Source of the DNA: Planctomycetales bacterium
Lineage (GTDB): Bacteria; Planctomycetota; Planctomycetia; Pirellulales; Thermoguttaceae
Length of the DNA: 34,546 nt
Reading direction: 5' to 3'
NCBI GenBank assembly: GCA_007119795.1
Contig: SKOZ01000003.1
Location: 1 to 34,546 of the forward strand
The notes under the pieces were generated by a model. The model saw only the letters and a list, made by a program, of their open reading frames with translations, was not told where the DNA came from and searched no databases. The position numbers and the translations under genes are program-made. Shown in pieces: positions 8,906 to 17,489 of this stretch. Numbering within the stretch: position 1 is the first letter of the stretch; every line of letters starts with the position of its first letter.

Positions 8906-9098
8906 CGTCGGTCACACGTGCCGGCCTCGGACCGCGCCAGATCGTACTGGGGCGACCACGTGCCGGAGAGCCGTCTCGGTCCCGCAGCCGCCACACGAGC
9001 CGCCCCGCGCGGCGGTTGACCTGCCGCCACCAACCCGCTGGCCGGCAAGAGTTTCATCGTAGCTTGCCCACCGGAGATAGCCAATCCCCCCGCAAACC

Positions 9099-10217
9099 CT
9101 AGCGGAGAACGGCACCGCCGTTCGGACGGCTCCACTCGAGGATGACCTGCCGCGGCTGCTGGAACGGCTGGGGACGGGCGAGCTGCGGGGCGAGCGGCTC
9201 GGAATGCTGCTCGGCCGGCAGGACCTCGGGCGGCACCGTGGGAGGTCCCGCGCTCGTGCCTGCCGGACGCCAGCCCGATTCGGGCAGAGTCCCCGTCCGC
9301 GAAGGCGGGTCCGCGGCGGCGAGCGTCTGGCCGCGGCGCGGTTCCCCCTGCGGTGTCCGGCCGGGGGCGTACGGCGACTCGTCGGGCGCCGCATTCTCCG
9401 CGCGGCCGGCAGGGGGCTGGCTGCCTGAGCCGGCCAACAGGAAAGGATCGGGATCGGCTTCCGGTACGGCTCGCGGCCGGATCGGAGGCCGTCCTTGCCG
9501 CACCCAGGCGACCCAAGTGTTCTGCAAAGTCCCCAAGTCCGAGTAGCCGTAATAACGCTTCGTGGCCCCCGCCCAGTCGTCGGTCTCCATGCCCTCGGCC
9601 AGATAGTCGATGAACTTCTGCCGCCCCCCCTGCATGACCAGGAAGGTCACCACGGAGTGCCCCTGGGCGTAGAGGGGCATGATGTCGGGCGGGTATTCCG
9701 TCATGGCGAACATCTGGTTGAACGGCAGGCCGCGCCCCGACCGGAGGAACTGCTCGAGCATGCGGTCGTGGCGGGCCCGTTCGCTGGGGTGTTCGACCGA
9801 GCTGGCGGCACCTTCATCCGCCCAGCGGGGGACCGGCCGGCGGAAGTGACTGGCCAGGACCATGTGGGTGATCTCGTGCGGGAGCACCGAGTCGAGCAGA
9901 CGCTCGCGGGATCCCTGGATGCTCATCCGCCAGCCGAAGACCTCTCCCCCCTTAAAGTGGAAGGATGTGGCCCCTCCGGCACCGAGGTTCGGCCCCACAT
10001 CCACCTGCATCACGCAGGGTTGCGACCAGTTGGGCATCGGTTCGCCCAGCCAGGCGACGGCCAGCTCGTGCCGGTAACGCTCCGCGGCCTGGCCGATCTC
10101 TTGGGCCAACTGTGGCGTAGGGGCGCGAACCACAAAGTTGGGGGTCTGGTGCGATGCCCCCATAATAAGGGGCAAGACCGCCGCGAGAAGCGCGGCGCGG
10201 AAGAGGCGAGCCTCCAT
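9099..10217 (-). CDS. Secreted HEXXH metalloprotease (peptidase MA-like) with Pro-rich tail
   Basis: 372 residues from the ATG at 10217; a TTG five codons upstream is in frame but has no better ribosome site. An N-terminal hydrophobic segment (about residues 4-20, FRAALLAAVLPLIMGAS) looks like a signal peptide. The zinc motif HEITH lies at 114-118, with WADEG at 133-137 giving the downstream glutamate expected of gluzincins. From about residue 245 to the end the protein is Pro/Gly/Ala-rich and probably disordered. Similar planctomycete proteins carry a peptidase-MA-like domain; substrates are unknown. It likely acts in the periplasm or outside the cell. The gene stands alone, about 190 bases upstream of the phospholipid unit. 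Confidence 0.82.
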   Translation of the reverse strand: MEARLFRAALLAAVLPLIMGASHQTPNFVVRAPTPQLAQEIGQAAERYRHELAVAWLGEPMPNWSQPCVMQVDVGPNLGAGGATSFHFKGGEVFGWRMSIQGSRERLLDSVLPHEITHMVLASHFRRPVPRWADEGAASSVEHPSERARHDRMLEQFLRSGRGLPFNQMFAMTEYPPDIMPLYAQGHSVVTFLVMQGGRQKFIDYLAEGMETDDWAGATKRYYGYSDLGTLQNTWVAWVRQGRPPIRPRAVPEADPDPFLLAGSGSQPPAGRAENAAPDESPYAPGRTPQGEPRRGQTLAAADPPSRTGTLPESGWRPAGTSAGPPTVPPEVLPAEQHSEPLAPQLARPQPFQQPRQVILEWSRPNGGAVLR

Positions 10218-10353
10218 GCTCGATCTCGTCAATGGCTAAAGGAGCGATGCCGACGATCCCGTCCGTGCGACCGCCGTTGCGGCGCCGAGGTCCCGTCGAT
10301 CGTCTCCGGGATCGGCACCGGCTCACCAGAATCTACCTGCTACGGCGAAAAGC

Positions 10354-10782
10354 TCAAACCCCATTTTTTCCGTCCGCCGAGGGCGCCTTCCGGCCCGATT
10401 CAAACTGATCGAGAAGCCAGCGGAGGACCGGGGCGTTGGCGGGGGGAAACACCAGTTCGCCGAGCGACCGCACCGGAACCCAACGGAACGGAGGGAGGGG
10501 GGCAGCGGGTCTTGCGGCTGGAGCACCGCAATAGAAATGCACATCGACGGAAGCGTGGGCGTAGTCGTGGGAGACGGTCATAAGCCGCGGGCCGATGCAT
10601 ACGGCGAGCCCCGTCTCCTCGCGGCACTCACGCACCGCGGCCGCGCGGGGAGTCTCCCCCGGAACCACCCGTCCGCCGGGGAACTCCCAGAAGCCGGCGA
10701 GCGGCTGCTCCCCGCTGCGGCGGCCGACCAGGACCCGACCCTCGTGGAGCACGACGACAACCGCGACGCGCTGCCGGGCCAC
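10354..10782 (-). CDS. mutT: NUDIX hydrolase, MutT type
   Basis: 142 residues with a GTG start at 10782, preceded by AAGGAGG six bases upstream. The NUDIX box is complete: GGRVVPGE, seven residues, then RECREETGL (GX5EX7REUXEEXGU). The N-terminal VAVVVVLHEGRVLVGRR and the FWEFPGG preceding the box are as in MutT-type (8-oxo)dGTP pyrophosphohydrolases, which clean oxidised nucleotides from the pool. Without experiment, the substrate could be another nucleoside triphosphate. It starts 24 bases after the CYTH gene on the same strand, suggesting one transcript. Confidence 0.88.
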   Translation of the reverse strand: MARQRVAVVVVLHEGRVLVGRRSGEQPLAGFWEFPGGRVVPGETPRAAAVRECREETGLAVCIGPRLMTVSHDYAHASVDVHFYCGAPAARPAAPLPPFRWVPVRSLGELVFPPANAPVLRWLLDQFESGRKAPSADGKNGV

Positions 10783-10806
10783 GGGGCGCCTCCTTCCCTT
10801 CCCTCA

Positions 10807-11361
10807 TCACCCCTTGGCCGCCATCACCAGTTCCAGATAGCTGCGGCGCTCGCTGGAAAAAAGCCCCAGCTCTTCGGCGAGCGAACGGATCACGGCCTTC
10901 TCCCGCTCCACGTGATCGGCTACCGCTACGAGTTCCAGTTCGACAAATTCTCCCAAGTCCTGGACCTCGTCGAGAGAGACGTTCACCTTGCGGCTGTTCC
11001 AGCGGACAGTCGCCTTGCGGCGGTGCTTGCGGACCTCGGCGACCGGTGTAAAGCTGAGTGCCTCGATGAGCCGCCTCCACGGACCGATCCCCTCGTCGTC
11101 CAGAGTCAGGGGCAATTCGATCTCGCGGCGAGTCTTCGTCGTGGTATCGACCTTGGGGCCCTTGTACGTGATATACCCGGATAAGCCCACCGTGCGGATT
11201 CGCAGGGCCTCGTCGGTTTGGGAAAAGTCGCGCGCCGGGTGCCGGTAGTAGACGTCCGCCTCGAGCTGGGTCCCCGAAATCACCGCCCCCAGCGCCTTGA
11301 GCTTCTGTTCCACGGCGCGGAGGTCTGTTACGGGAAACTTCTGTTCGACTTCAAACTTCAT
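10807..11361 (-). CDS. CYTH-domain protein, class IV adenylate cyclase / CyaB-like
   Basis: 184 residues from the ATG at 11361. The N-terminal EVEQK is the ExExK signature of the CYTH tunnel fold, which binds triphosphates through acidic and basic residues. Further conserved strands include ALRIRTVG, GYITYKGPK, TRREIELPL and FVELELVA. The length and the FPVTDLRAVEQKLKALGA opening fit the CyaB/class IV cyclase branch more than triphosphatases such as ygiF, but sequence alone does not separate cyclase from thiamine- or tripolyphosphatase activity. Its neighbour is a NUDIX hydrolase 24 bases downstream, another triphosphate enzyme. The ribosome site is weak (GGCAGG). Confidence 0.87.
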   Translation of the reverse strand: MKFEVEQKFPVTDLRAVEQKLKALGAVISGTQLEADVYYRHPARDFSQTDEALRIRTVGLSGYITYKGPKVDTTTKTRREIELPLTLDDEGIGPWRRLIEALSFTPVAEVRKHRRKATVRWNSRKVNVSLDEVQDLGEFVELELVAVADHVEREKAVIRSLAEELGLFSSERRSYLELVMAAKG

Positions 11362-11578
11362 GGGCCTGCCAGTGAGGGGCGCCGGACTGGCCGGGATCAC
11401 CTGCTGCGAGGGGCCTATCCCGGGCCATCGCGGTAACCGGCCCGGTGCCGGGCGGCGAACGTGGGGCGCGTTGGGATGGCGGCCAAATGGGTGCGAACGG
11501 AGCAACCGGCCATTATACGCCTGCTGCTAGCCACCCCGAAGACCCCCAAATTGTACCGACTCACCCCCATCATTGTCG

Positions 11579-13225
11579 CTAGAACTTTTCGTGAGGTTCG
11601 CCGTGCGTACTTCTCCTACGTAGCGACGCCTGCAGTTCGCTGACCGCGGCGGCGGGATCGGCGGCCGAGACGACAGCCCCACTAACGGCGACACGGGTCA
11701 TGCCCGTCGAGAGGACCCGGTCGAGGTTTCGACTGTGGATGCCCCCGATGGCGAAGGCGGGTAACCGGATCTCGTTCGCCACGGCCCGCAGGAGATCGAG
11801 TCCCGGGAGTTCGGCAAATCGTTTCGTGTTCGAGGGGAACGTGGGCCCGACGCCGATGTAGGCGGCGCCGTCGAGGACCGCCTGCCGCGCTTGCCGGAGC
11901 GAATGGGTGGAGACGCCGATGGGCATCCGCGGGCCGACGATCGCGCGAGCATCTTTGACGGTGAGCTCTTCCTGGCCCACGTGGACCCCGTCGGCGTGGG
12001 CGAGCACGGCGAGATCGGGCCGATCGTTCATAATGAACAGGGTGCCGGTTCCGGCGGTGAGGGCGCGCAGGCGGCGGGCGCGGTCGAGTAGCTCGCGGTC
12101 GGCCAGCCGCTTCTCGCGGAGTTGGATGAGGTCCACGCCAGCCTGGACGAGCGCCGCGACCAGGCGGTCGAACTCGTCGCCGGACGCTCGGGCGTCGAGG
12201 AGGACGTAGAGCCGCGCACCCCGGAGGCGAGCGAGGCTCTCTTGCGTGATCGAGAGTGCCCTCTGCAGGGTGTAGGTGCGGTACCGCAGCCCCTCCAAAC
12301 CGGCAGCCGCGGCCGGGTCGAAGGTCTTGGCCGTCTCCTCGAGGCTGCGCAGGGCTTCCTGAAGGCGGGCGAAATTGGCGGCCAGGACCGCCTGGAGGTC
12401 CTCGCGGGCCGTCTCTTGCGGCACGGAGAAGGCCGTACCCACGTCGGCAAGCGTCTCGCGGGCAGCCAGGCGGTCGGCCATCGGCACGGCGGCGAGGAGG
12501 CCGGCAAGCCCATGCCGCACCGCCTTGCACTCGGCGGTCAGGTGGCGGTCGTCGATGGCGAAGCGGGCGAAGTCCTCCACCACGCGAAGCCCTTCGCCCG
12601 CCCGATCCGCGGCGGCGTCGAGGAGGCGGAGGGTTCCAATCGGCAGGAGCGGAGCTTCCTTTCCTGCTGGAGCGGCGGGGGGAGACGCTGCTTCGGGCGG
12701 GATGGTGGTCGACTCGCCGCAGCTCGCCGGCTCCCAGGGTGGCGGGTCGTCGACCGGCTCGACGGGCAGCGCCCCGGGCGCGAGACCGTATTGGCGATGG
12801 ATCTCGGCTTCGAGGTCGGCAGGATCCAAGCCCCGGCCGCGGAGGAAGCGGGCCGCGGCATCGTCGGCAAGGGTCATGCCGAGCAGCACGTGTTCCGTGG
12901 CCAAGGCGAGGGGCTGTGGGCAGTCGGCGAGATGCTCCTCGGCCAGAGCGAGGGCGTCGGCCACTTCCGGACCCAGGCGGTAAGCGGGAGGATCGCCGCA
13001 CGGCTCGAGCGGCGCGGGGCGCGGGGCGAGCTCGGGCCACTGATGCATCACCGCCTGGACATCGAGTCCCACTTGGGTGAGAAATGCGGCCGCGCGGCAC
13101 TCCTCCTCCGCGAGGAGTCCCAGGAGGATCGACGGCGCCTCGAGGTTCTCCGCCGCCGGGTCGGCGGACCAGCGGGCAGCCTCGGCGAAGACGCGAAGTG
13201 TTGCCGGAGTGAAGTCCCTGTCCAT
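11579..13225 (-). CDS. thiE: Thiamine-phosphate synthase with N-terminal Clp_N-like and ThiD2 domains
   Basis: 548 residues from the ATG at 13225. Three parts are visible. Residues about 5-148 look like a Clp N-terminal repeat domain (LEAPSILLGLLAEEE and a second copy, ATEHVLLGMTLADD). A Pro-rich linker (150-195) follows. Residues about 197-325 match the ThiD2 helical domain (LRLLDAAADRAGEGLRVVED), a hydroxymethylpyrimidine-phosphate kinase known to be fused to ThiE. Residues about 336-540 are ThiE, with QLREK (369-372), NDR (400-402), HVGQEE, the STHS switch, GVGPTFPSNTK and AIGGI. ThiE couples the pyrimidine diphosphate to thiazole phosphate. The frame stays open upstream but reads as antisense of the peroxiredoxin gene. 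The Clp_N call is less certain than the other two. Confidence 0.92.
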   Translation of the reverse strand: MDRDFTPATLRVFAEAARWSADPAAENLEAPSILLGLLAEEECRAAAFLTQVGLDVQAVMHQWPELAPRPAPLEPCGDPPAYRLGPEVADALALAEEHLADCPQPLALATEHVLLGMTLADDAAARFLRGRGLDPADLEAEIHRQYGLAPGALPVEPVDDPPPWEPASCGESTTIPPEAASPPAAPAGKEAPLLPIGTLRLLDAAADRAGEGLRVVEDFARFAIDDRHLTAECKAVRHGLAGLLAAVPMADRLAARETLADVGTAFSVPQETAREDLQAVLAANFARLQEALRSLEETAKTFDPAAAAGLEGLRYRTYTLQRALSITQESLARLRGARLYVLLDARASGDEFDRLVAALVQAGVDLIQLREKRLADRELLDRARRLRALTAGTGTLFIMNDRPDLAVLAHADGVHVGQEELTVKDARAIVGPRMPIGVSTHSLRQARQAVLDGAAYIGVGPTFPSNTKRFAELPGLDLLRAVANEIRLPAFAIGGIHSRNLDRVLSTGMTRVAVSGAVVSAADPAAAVSELQASLRRRSTHGEPHEKF

Positions 13226-13486
13226 ACCCCGCCATCGTAGCCCCGGGGAACCGCTGTCGGCAAGCCGAAGTCCCCTCGCCAACGCCCTCAGCGAGTCCCA
13301 TGGTCCGGCCGCGAGCGGCTGGAGACGAGCATCGCCGCTGCACCGGCTGCTGTCGTTTGCGTAGAATGCCGCGTCCCGTGCCCATCGGCCCGGGTGCACG
13401 CGAAACGGCGGTCCGGATGGGGGGGGTGCACGCGCTCCCCTTCCGGCCCGCCACGGACAGCCACCCGATAACAAGGAACCGACGCA

Positions 13487-14026
13487 ATGGCGCGAATCCT
13501 CTTGACGAGCCTGGCCCTTCTGGCCTTCGCCGGCCACGCCCGCTTGGCGAGCGGCGCGGAACTCGAACCGGGCGACGCGGCGCCCCCCTTCGAGCTGCCG
13601 GGCAGCGACGGCAAGACCTACAAGCTGGCCGACTACGCGGACAAACAGGTGGTCGTGCTCGCCTGGTTTCCCAAGGCATTCACGGGCGGCTGCACGATCC
13701 AGTGCCGCGCCCTGCGCGAGGAAGGGGCTTTGCTCCGCGGCTTCGAGGCCGCCTACTTCACGGCGAGCTGCGACACCCCCGAAGAGAACCGGCGCTTTGC
13801 CGAGTCGCTGGAGCTCGACTACCCCATCCTCAGCGACCCGAAGGGCGAGGCGGCGACGGCCTACGGGGTGATCGACGATGACCGGCCCCTGCCGCGGCGG
13901 TGGACGTTCATCATCGGCAAGGACGGCACGATTCTGGACGTCGATCGCGAGGTGACCGTGGCCACGCACGCCGCCGACGTGGCGCGGCGGCTGGAAGAGC
14001 TGGGCGTGGCCCGGCGGACCGAATAA
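13487..14026 (+). CDS. Exported PrxQ/BCP-like peroxiredoxin
   Basis: 179 residues; AAGGA lies nine bases upstream of the ATG. Residues 1-23 form a signal peptide (ILLTSLALLAFAGHA) ending near ASGA. The thioredoxin fold follows, with APPFELPGSDGKTYKLADY and WFPKAFTGGCTIQC, where the first cysteine is the peroxidatic one. The second is four residues later; E. coli BCP places it five later. That closer CxxxC pattern may be normal for this subgroup. The protein reduces hydroperoxides, here outside the cytoplasm. Three bases separate its stop from the convergent binding-protein gene, and it diverges from thiE. Confidence 0.9.
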   Translation: MARILLTSLALLAFAGHARLASGAELEPGDAAPPFELPGSDGKTYKLADYADKQVVVLAWFPKAFTGGCTIQCRALREEGALLRGFEAAYFTASCDTPEENRRFAESLELDYPILSDPKGEAATAYGVIDDDRPLPRRWTFIIGKDGTILDVDREVTVATHAADVARRLEELGVARRTE

Positions 14027-14029
14027 CGA

Positions 14030-15046
14030 CTAGAGCAACCCCGCATCGCGGAGGAGGCGGACCGTCCCCTCGATGTCGTCGAGCTGCTCCAGGGGTATGG
14101 CGGGCGCGGCGGCGTCGAGCTGCTCCTGGCCAGGGAGCTCAGGTCGCGGGGGGATCCCCTCGACCACCGCATACTCGAACTGCTCGCCGGCGAAGAACGC
14201 CTGCGCCGTTTCGGCCGCGAGGAGATAGTCGACGAAGCGCAGGGCCGCTTCGCGCCGAGGTGCCGAGCGGAGGACGCCCGCGCCGGAGACGAGCACCATG
14301 TTGCCCGCGTCGCCGGGTGCGAAGAAGGTCTGTGCTGCGGGGAAGGCCGGGTCTTCCTGCTGGAAGCGGAGCAGGTAATAGTGATTGGTCAGCCCCAGAT
14401 CGATCTCACCCGCGGCCAAGGCGTCGAGGATGGCGGTGTTCTGGGTGTAATCCGCCGTCTGGTTTTCCCGCATCGCGACCAACCAGCCGCGCGTCGCTTC
14501 GTGGCCGTGAAGGGCCCGCATCCCGGTGACGAAGGTCTGGAAGGAGGCGTTCGTGGGCGCCCAACCGACGCGTCCCCGCCACTCCGGCTCCGCCAGTTCG
14601 AAGATGCGCTCCGGCAGCTCGGACTCCGCGACCCGATCCGGCGCATAGGCCAGCACGCGGGCCCGGCCGCTCGTCCCCACCCACCAGCCGTCGGCGTGGC
14701 GGAATTGCGGCGCCACCTTATCGAGGACCTCCGGCGGGAGCTGGGCGAGGAGGTCCTTGCGGGCGAGCTGCTGGAGCCCGGCGGCCTCCTGGGCCCAGAA
14801 TACGTCGGCAGGGCTGTGGGGGCCCTCCTCCATAATCGTCACGGCCAACTGCGAGCTCTGCCCGTAGCGGACGTGGACGTCGATTCCCGTCTCCGCGCGA
14901 AAGCGATCGATGACCGGCTCGACCAGGGTGCGCGCCCGGCCGCAGTAGATGACCAGCTCCTCGCGGTCCGCGCCGCCGCAGCCGATCAATGCCATTAAGG
15001 AGAAGAGCGCCAGAGCGAACGCCGATAATCGCAAGGGTTGTCTCAC
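14030..15046 (-). CDS. Iron-type ABC transporter solute-binding lipoprotein (FutA/AfuA-like)
   Basis: 338 residues from a GTG at 15046, chosen because it lies just after the cutA stop. An upstream TTG (15079) is in frame but would overlap cutA, and the ribosome site is weak either way. Residues 1-23 are a lipoprotein signal ending in the lipobox LIGC (Cys23). The mature part has LVIYCGRARTLVEPVIDRF and DVFWAQEA, typical of Fe3+-binding class 1 periplasmic proteins. LTNHYYLLRF carries tyrosines in the region that normally ligates iron. No permease or ATPase gene is adjacent, so the partner must be elsewhere. It follows cutA (metal tolerance) on the same strand. Confidence 0.88.
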   Translation of the reverse strand: MRQPLRLSAFALALFSLMALIGCGGADREELVIYCGRARTLVEPVIDRFRAETGIDVHVRYGQSSQLAVTIMEEGPHSPADVFWAQEAAGLQQLARKDLLAQLPPEVLDKVAPQFRHADGWWVGTSGRARVLAYAPDRVAESELPERIFELAEPEWRGRVGWAPTNASFQTFVTGMRALHGHEATRGWLVAMRENQTADYTQNTAILDALAAGEIDLGLTNHYYLLRFQQEDPAFPAAQTFFAPGDAGNMVLVSGAGVLRSAPRREAALRFVDYLLAAETAQAFFAGEQFEYAVVEGIPPRPELPGQEQLDAAAPAIPLEQLDDIEGTVRLLRDAGLL

Positions 15047-15056
15047 GGCCGCAATC

Positions 15057-15389
15057 TCAGCTCCTCGATGGAGGGACAAGCTGTTCGTCCAACCATTCCA
15101 GGTAGGCAGGGCTGCCGGCCAGAATGGGCAGGACCAATATTTCGGGGACCTCGTAGGGATGGAGACCGCGGATGGCCTCCTCGACCGGCTCGAAGAGATC
15201 GCGCCGCGTCTTCAACGCGACAACCCACTCGTCGCCCTCTTCGACGGCCTCCTTCCAGCGGTAGACGCTGCGGACGGGACCGGAAACCTGTACGCAGGCG
15301 GCAAGGCGGGCCTCGACCAGCCCGCGGGCGATGCGCTCCGCCTCGTCGCGGCGGGCCGTCGTGCTGACGATCTGGACGAACTCGTGCAT
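15057..15389 (-). CDS. cutA: Divalent-cation tolerance protein CutA
   Basis: 110 residues from the ATG at 15389, with GGGAG eight bases upstream; a GTG three codons earlier is less likely. The family hallmarks are visible: QIVSTTARRDEAERIARGLVE, the AACVQV strand, YRWKEAVEEGDEWVVALKT and the C-terminal HPYEVPEILVLPI. CutA1 is a small trimeric ferredoxin-fold protein linked to copper and other metal tolerance. The gene sits between the M14 peptidase, whose stop at 15395 lies inside its ribosome-binding region, and the iron-type binding lipoprotein. This gives a compact run of three genes. Confidence 0.94.
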   Translation of the reverse strand: MHEFVQIVSTTARRDEAERIARGLVEARLAACVQVSGPVRSVYRWKEAVEEGDEWVVALKTRRDLFEPVEEAIRGLHPYEVPEILVLPILAGSPAYLEWLDEQLVPPSRS

Positions 15390-15394
15390 GGCGA

Positions 15395-17170
15395 TCACTC
15401 CCTCTCGACCTCGTGGCGGGCCCGCCCCCCCTTGACCGATTCGACCACCACGGCGAACGGCCCCTCACCCGCGACGATCCAGCGGACGTATACGGCCGTC
15501 ATTCCCTCGATGCGATCGACCCGCATTTCTCGGGGTCGCCGCGGCTGCTCGCGCGGTTGCCGGAAGAAGGGCTCCTCCGACCACATCCCCGCGATCACCT
15601 CGAACCCTTCACCCTCGATGCGTACGACGTCGGGCGTGGTGATGCCGTGTTCGAGATCGATGGCCGTTCGTGTCGGGGTCATCCGCGTGTTGGCCACCAC
15701 AGCGGTGACCTCTGTGAGCCCCCCCGGCAAGGCTTGCGTCTCCACCGAGCGCACCGCGACCTGCGGCATCTGCTCGGCGTGGTACAGGGCAAAGGCGGCG
15801 TTGCGGTGGCACTCTTCCTCGAGCATGAACGAAGGAGGCTGCCGCCCCCAGGTCTTCTTCAGGCCGCCCACCTCGATGCGGCCGAACTGGGGGTGGTCGA
15901 CCTCTCGCCAGGGGACCAGTCCATCGCCGAAGAGGAGGTGCTCGCTGAAGCGGTGCTGCTCCTCGGGACGGCCCCGCCAACCCTCGGGCCTTTCGTGGAA
16001 GTAATTGTAGGGGGTAAAGAGCTCTATGGTGAAGGTGTACACGCCCTGCATGAAGTAGAACCAGTCGATTTCCCCGCCGTGGACCTCGTAGAGGTCGTCG
16101 ATCAGGACCAGGTACCGGTAGCCGGGGATCATCGCCTCGCCCCGCTCGCCCAGTGCGTCGAGGACGCGCACGTCTTCCGCTTCGTAGCCCGTATCGCGGG
16201 TTCCGGGGCCCCGGAGGAACATGCCGCCGGTGTTGTGCAGCGTATGCGCCGCGGCGATGTTGGGCCGGTCCATGACGAAGTCGGCCACGGCGCGCGTCTC
16301 CGGGTGTGCGAAGGGGTAGCGGCGCGCGCCCCGCTGCACGTAGGGCGGCTGCCAGTTCCAGGCGAAGTCGCGGTTCATATCGTAGGAGCCGGGCGGATCC
16401 TCGTTGATCCGGCCGTCGCCGTCGCGGTCGTATCCTTCCCAGCCGAGGAGGCGGTATTCGCCCGGCTCGTCGGGTCCGGCGGGGATCATCAGGTCCGGGT
16501 AGTCCGGGTGCGGCTTGTGGCGGCCGTCGGGATCGCGGATCCGCATCTGCGTGATGTGGCCGTCGCCGTCGAGGTCGTCGTAGCCGTCCTCGTCGAAGAG
16601 GCCGTCGCGGTCGGCGTCGTGGGGGGTCATGCCGCCCCGGGGGGCATGGGTGGTGTTCGGCGCATGCATGTGGGCGTCGCGGCCGTCGGGGTTCATCATG
16701 GGGAGGATGTAGAAGGTGCGCTCGTCGACTAGGGCCGTGATCCGCGGGTTCTGCCCGTAGAGCTCCAGGAGATACCAGGCCGCATACAGGCAGACCTCGG
16801 TGGCCTGAATCTCGTTGCCGTGGATGCCCCCGTCCATCCACAATGCCGGCTTGTGGCGGTCGTCCCCTTTTTCGAAGCTGGTCACCGTCAGCAGCCAGAG
16901 CTCGCGCCCCTGGTGCGACTGCCCCAGGCTCTCCAGGCGGGCCCGATCGGGATGGGTCTCGACGAGCCGCTGGAGGATCTCCGTGGTCTCGGCATAGTCG
17001 TAGTACCGGTTCCACCGGATGTCCACTTTGGGATCCGCGGGCGCTCCCACCGGCCGATAGGGACGGGCGGGGGGCTCCGGCGGCTCCTCGGCCGCGGCCA
17101 GGGCACCGACCCCCAGGCCTCCTGCAAGGACGACCCCCAACCAGAGCAGCCTGTTCATAAGCAATCTCAC
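15395..17170 (-). CDS. Secreted M14 zinc carboxypeptidase with EF-hand-like loops
   Basis: 591 residues from a GTG at 17170, which has AGGAG seven bases upstream; the ATG four codons later at 17158 has none. A signal peptide covers residues 1-27. The M14 zinc site is HGNE at 117-120 and His309 or His312 in AAHTLHNTG. The catalytic glutamate is E383 in FTIELFTPYN, and NRDF at 266-269 supplies the substrate arginine. Three calcium-type loops rich in Asp are inserted at about 185-196, 199-210 and 248-258. A C-terminal beta-rich part of about 130 residues follows. It probably trims peptides outside the cytoplasm. CutA and the iron-binding lipoprotein lie downstream. Confidence 0.9.
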   Translation of the reverse strand: MRLLMNRLLWLGVVLAGGLGVGALAAAEEPPEPPARPYRPVGAPADPKVDIRWNRYYDYAETTEILQRLVETHPDRARLESLGQSHQGRELWLLTVTSFEKGDDRHKPALWMDGGIHGNEIQATEVCLYAAWYLLELYGQNPRITALVDERTFYILPMMNPDGRDAHMHAPNTTHAPRGGMTPHDADRDGLFDEDGYDDLDGDGHITQMRIRDPDGRHKPHPDYPDLMIPAGPDEPGEYRLLGWEGYDRDGDGRINEDPPGSYDMNRDFAWNWQPPYVQRGARRYPFAHPETRAVADFVMDRPNIAAAHTLHNTGGMFLRGPGTRDTGYEAEDVRVLDALGERGEAMIPGYRYLVLIDDLYEVHGGEIDWFYFMQGVYTFTIELFTPYNYFHERPEGWRGRPEEQHRFSEHLLFGDGLVPWREVDHPQFGRIEVGGLKKTWGRQPPSFMLEEECHRNAAFALYHAEQMPQVAVRSVETQALPGGLTEVTAVVANTRMTPTRTAIDLEHGITTPDVVRIEGEGFEVIAGMWSEEPFFRQPREQPRRPREMRVDRIEGMTAVYVRWIVAGEGPFAVVVESVKGGRARHEVERE

Positions 17171-17424
17171 GCGGAAGCTCCTGGCACCACGAGAGGGCGC
17201 TGCGAGAGGAATGACGAGTATGCGATGGCCCCCTGTCCCAGCATACTCTCCGCCTCTGGGGCGCAACACCCGGGGAGGATCGCTTGGGCAGAAAACCGCC
17301 ACCCGATTCGGGGCCTTCGCCACCTCGGGCGTGGCCGCGGAGGGGGCGAGCCTCCCGGGGGCATCGCACCCCCGTGAATCCCCCCGGAAGTGGCCTTGTG
17401 GTCGACGGCGACGGACAATGACTT

Positions 17425-17442
17425 TTGAATCAATACAATTGA
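17425..17442 (+). promoter_or_regulatory. Inverted repeats overlapping the XRE promoter, possible operator
   Basis: TTGAATCAA at 17425-17433 is a nine-base palindrome. It overlaps a second, TCAAT-ACA-ATTGA at 17430-17442, which runs into the -35 box at 17439-17444. This gives three TTGA/TCAA half-sites in 18 bases. The position suggests an operator for autoregulation by the XRE protein encoded just downstream. That is inference; AT-rich words can form such repeats by chance. Confidence 0.4.
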
Positions 17443-17467
17443 CTTCTATCGCATTGCCCGATAGGAT
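17439..17467 (+). promoter_or_regulatory. Sigma-70-type promoter for the XRE-acyl carrier protein unit
   Basis: TTGACT at 17439-17444 and TAGGAT at 17462-17467 are separated by 17 bases. They match the housekeeping consensus at five and four of six positions. The predicted start would lie about 15 bases before the ATG at 17490, leaving a short leader with a strong GGAGG site. Confidence 0.5.
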
Positions 17468-17489
17468 GCTGATTATGGGAGGTGAAGCC

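Larger units (their letters stand above)
17171..17489. other. Divergent intergenic region between the M14 peptidase and XRE genes
   Basis: 319 bases with no gene. From about 17415 to 17470 the composition changes to AT-rich, in sharp contrast with the neighbouring sequence. This patch holds the promoter and inverted repeats described separately for the XRE gene. The rest is GC-rich, without other recognisable sites. Confidence 0.5.
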
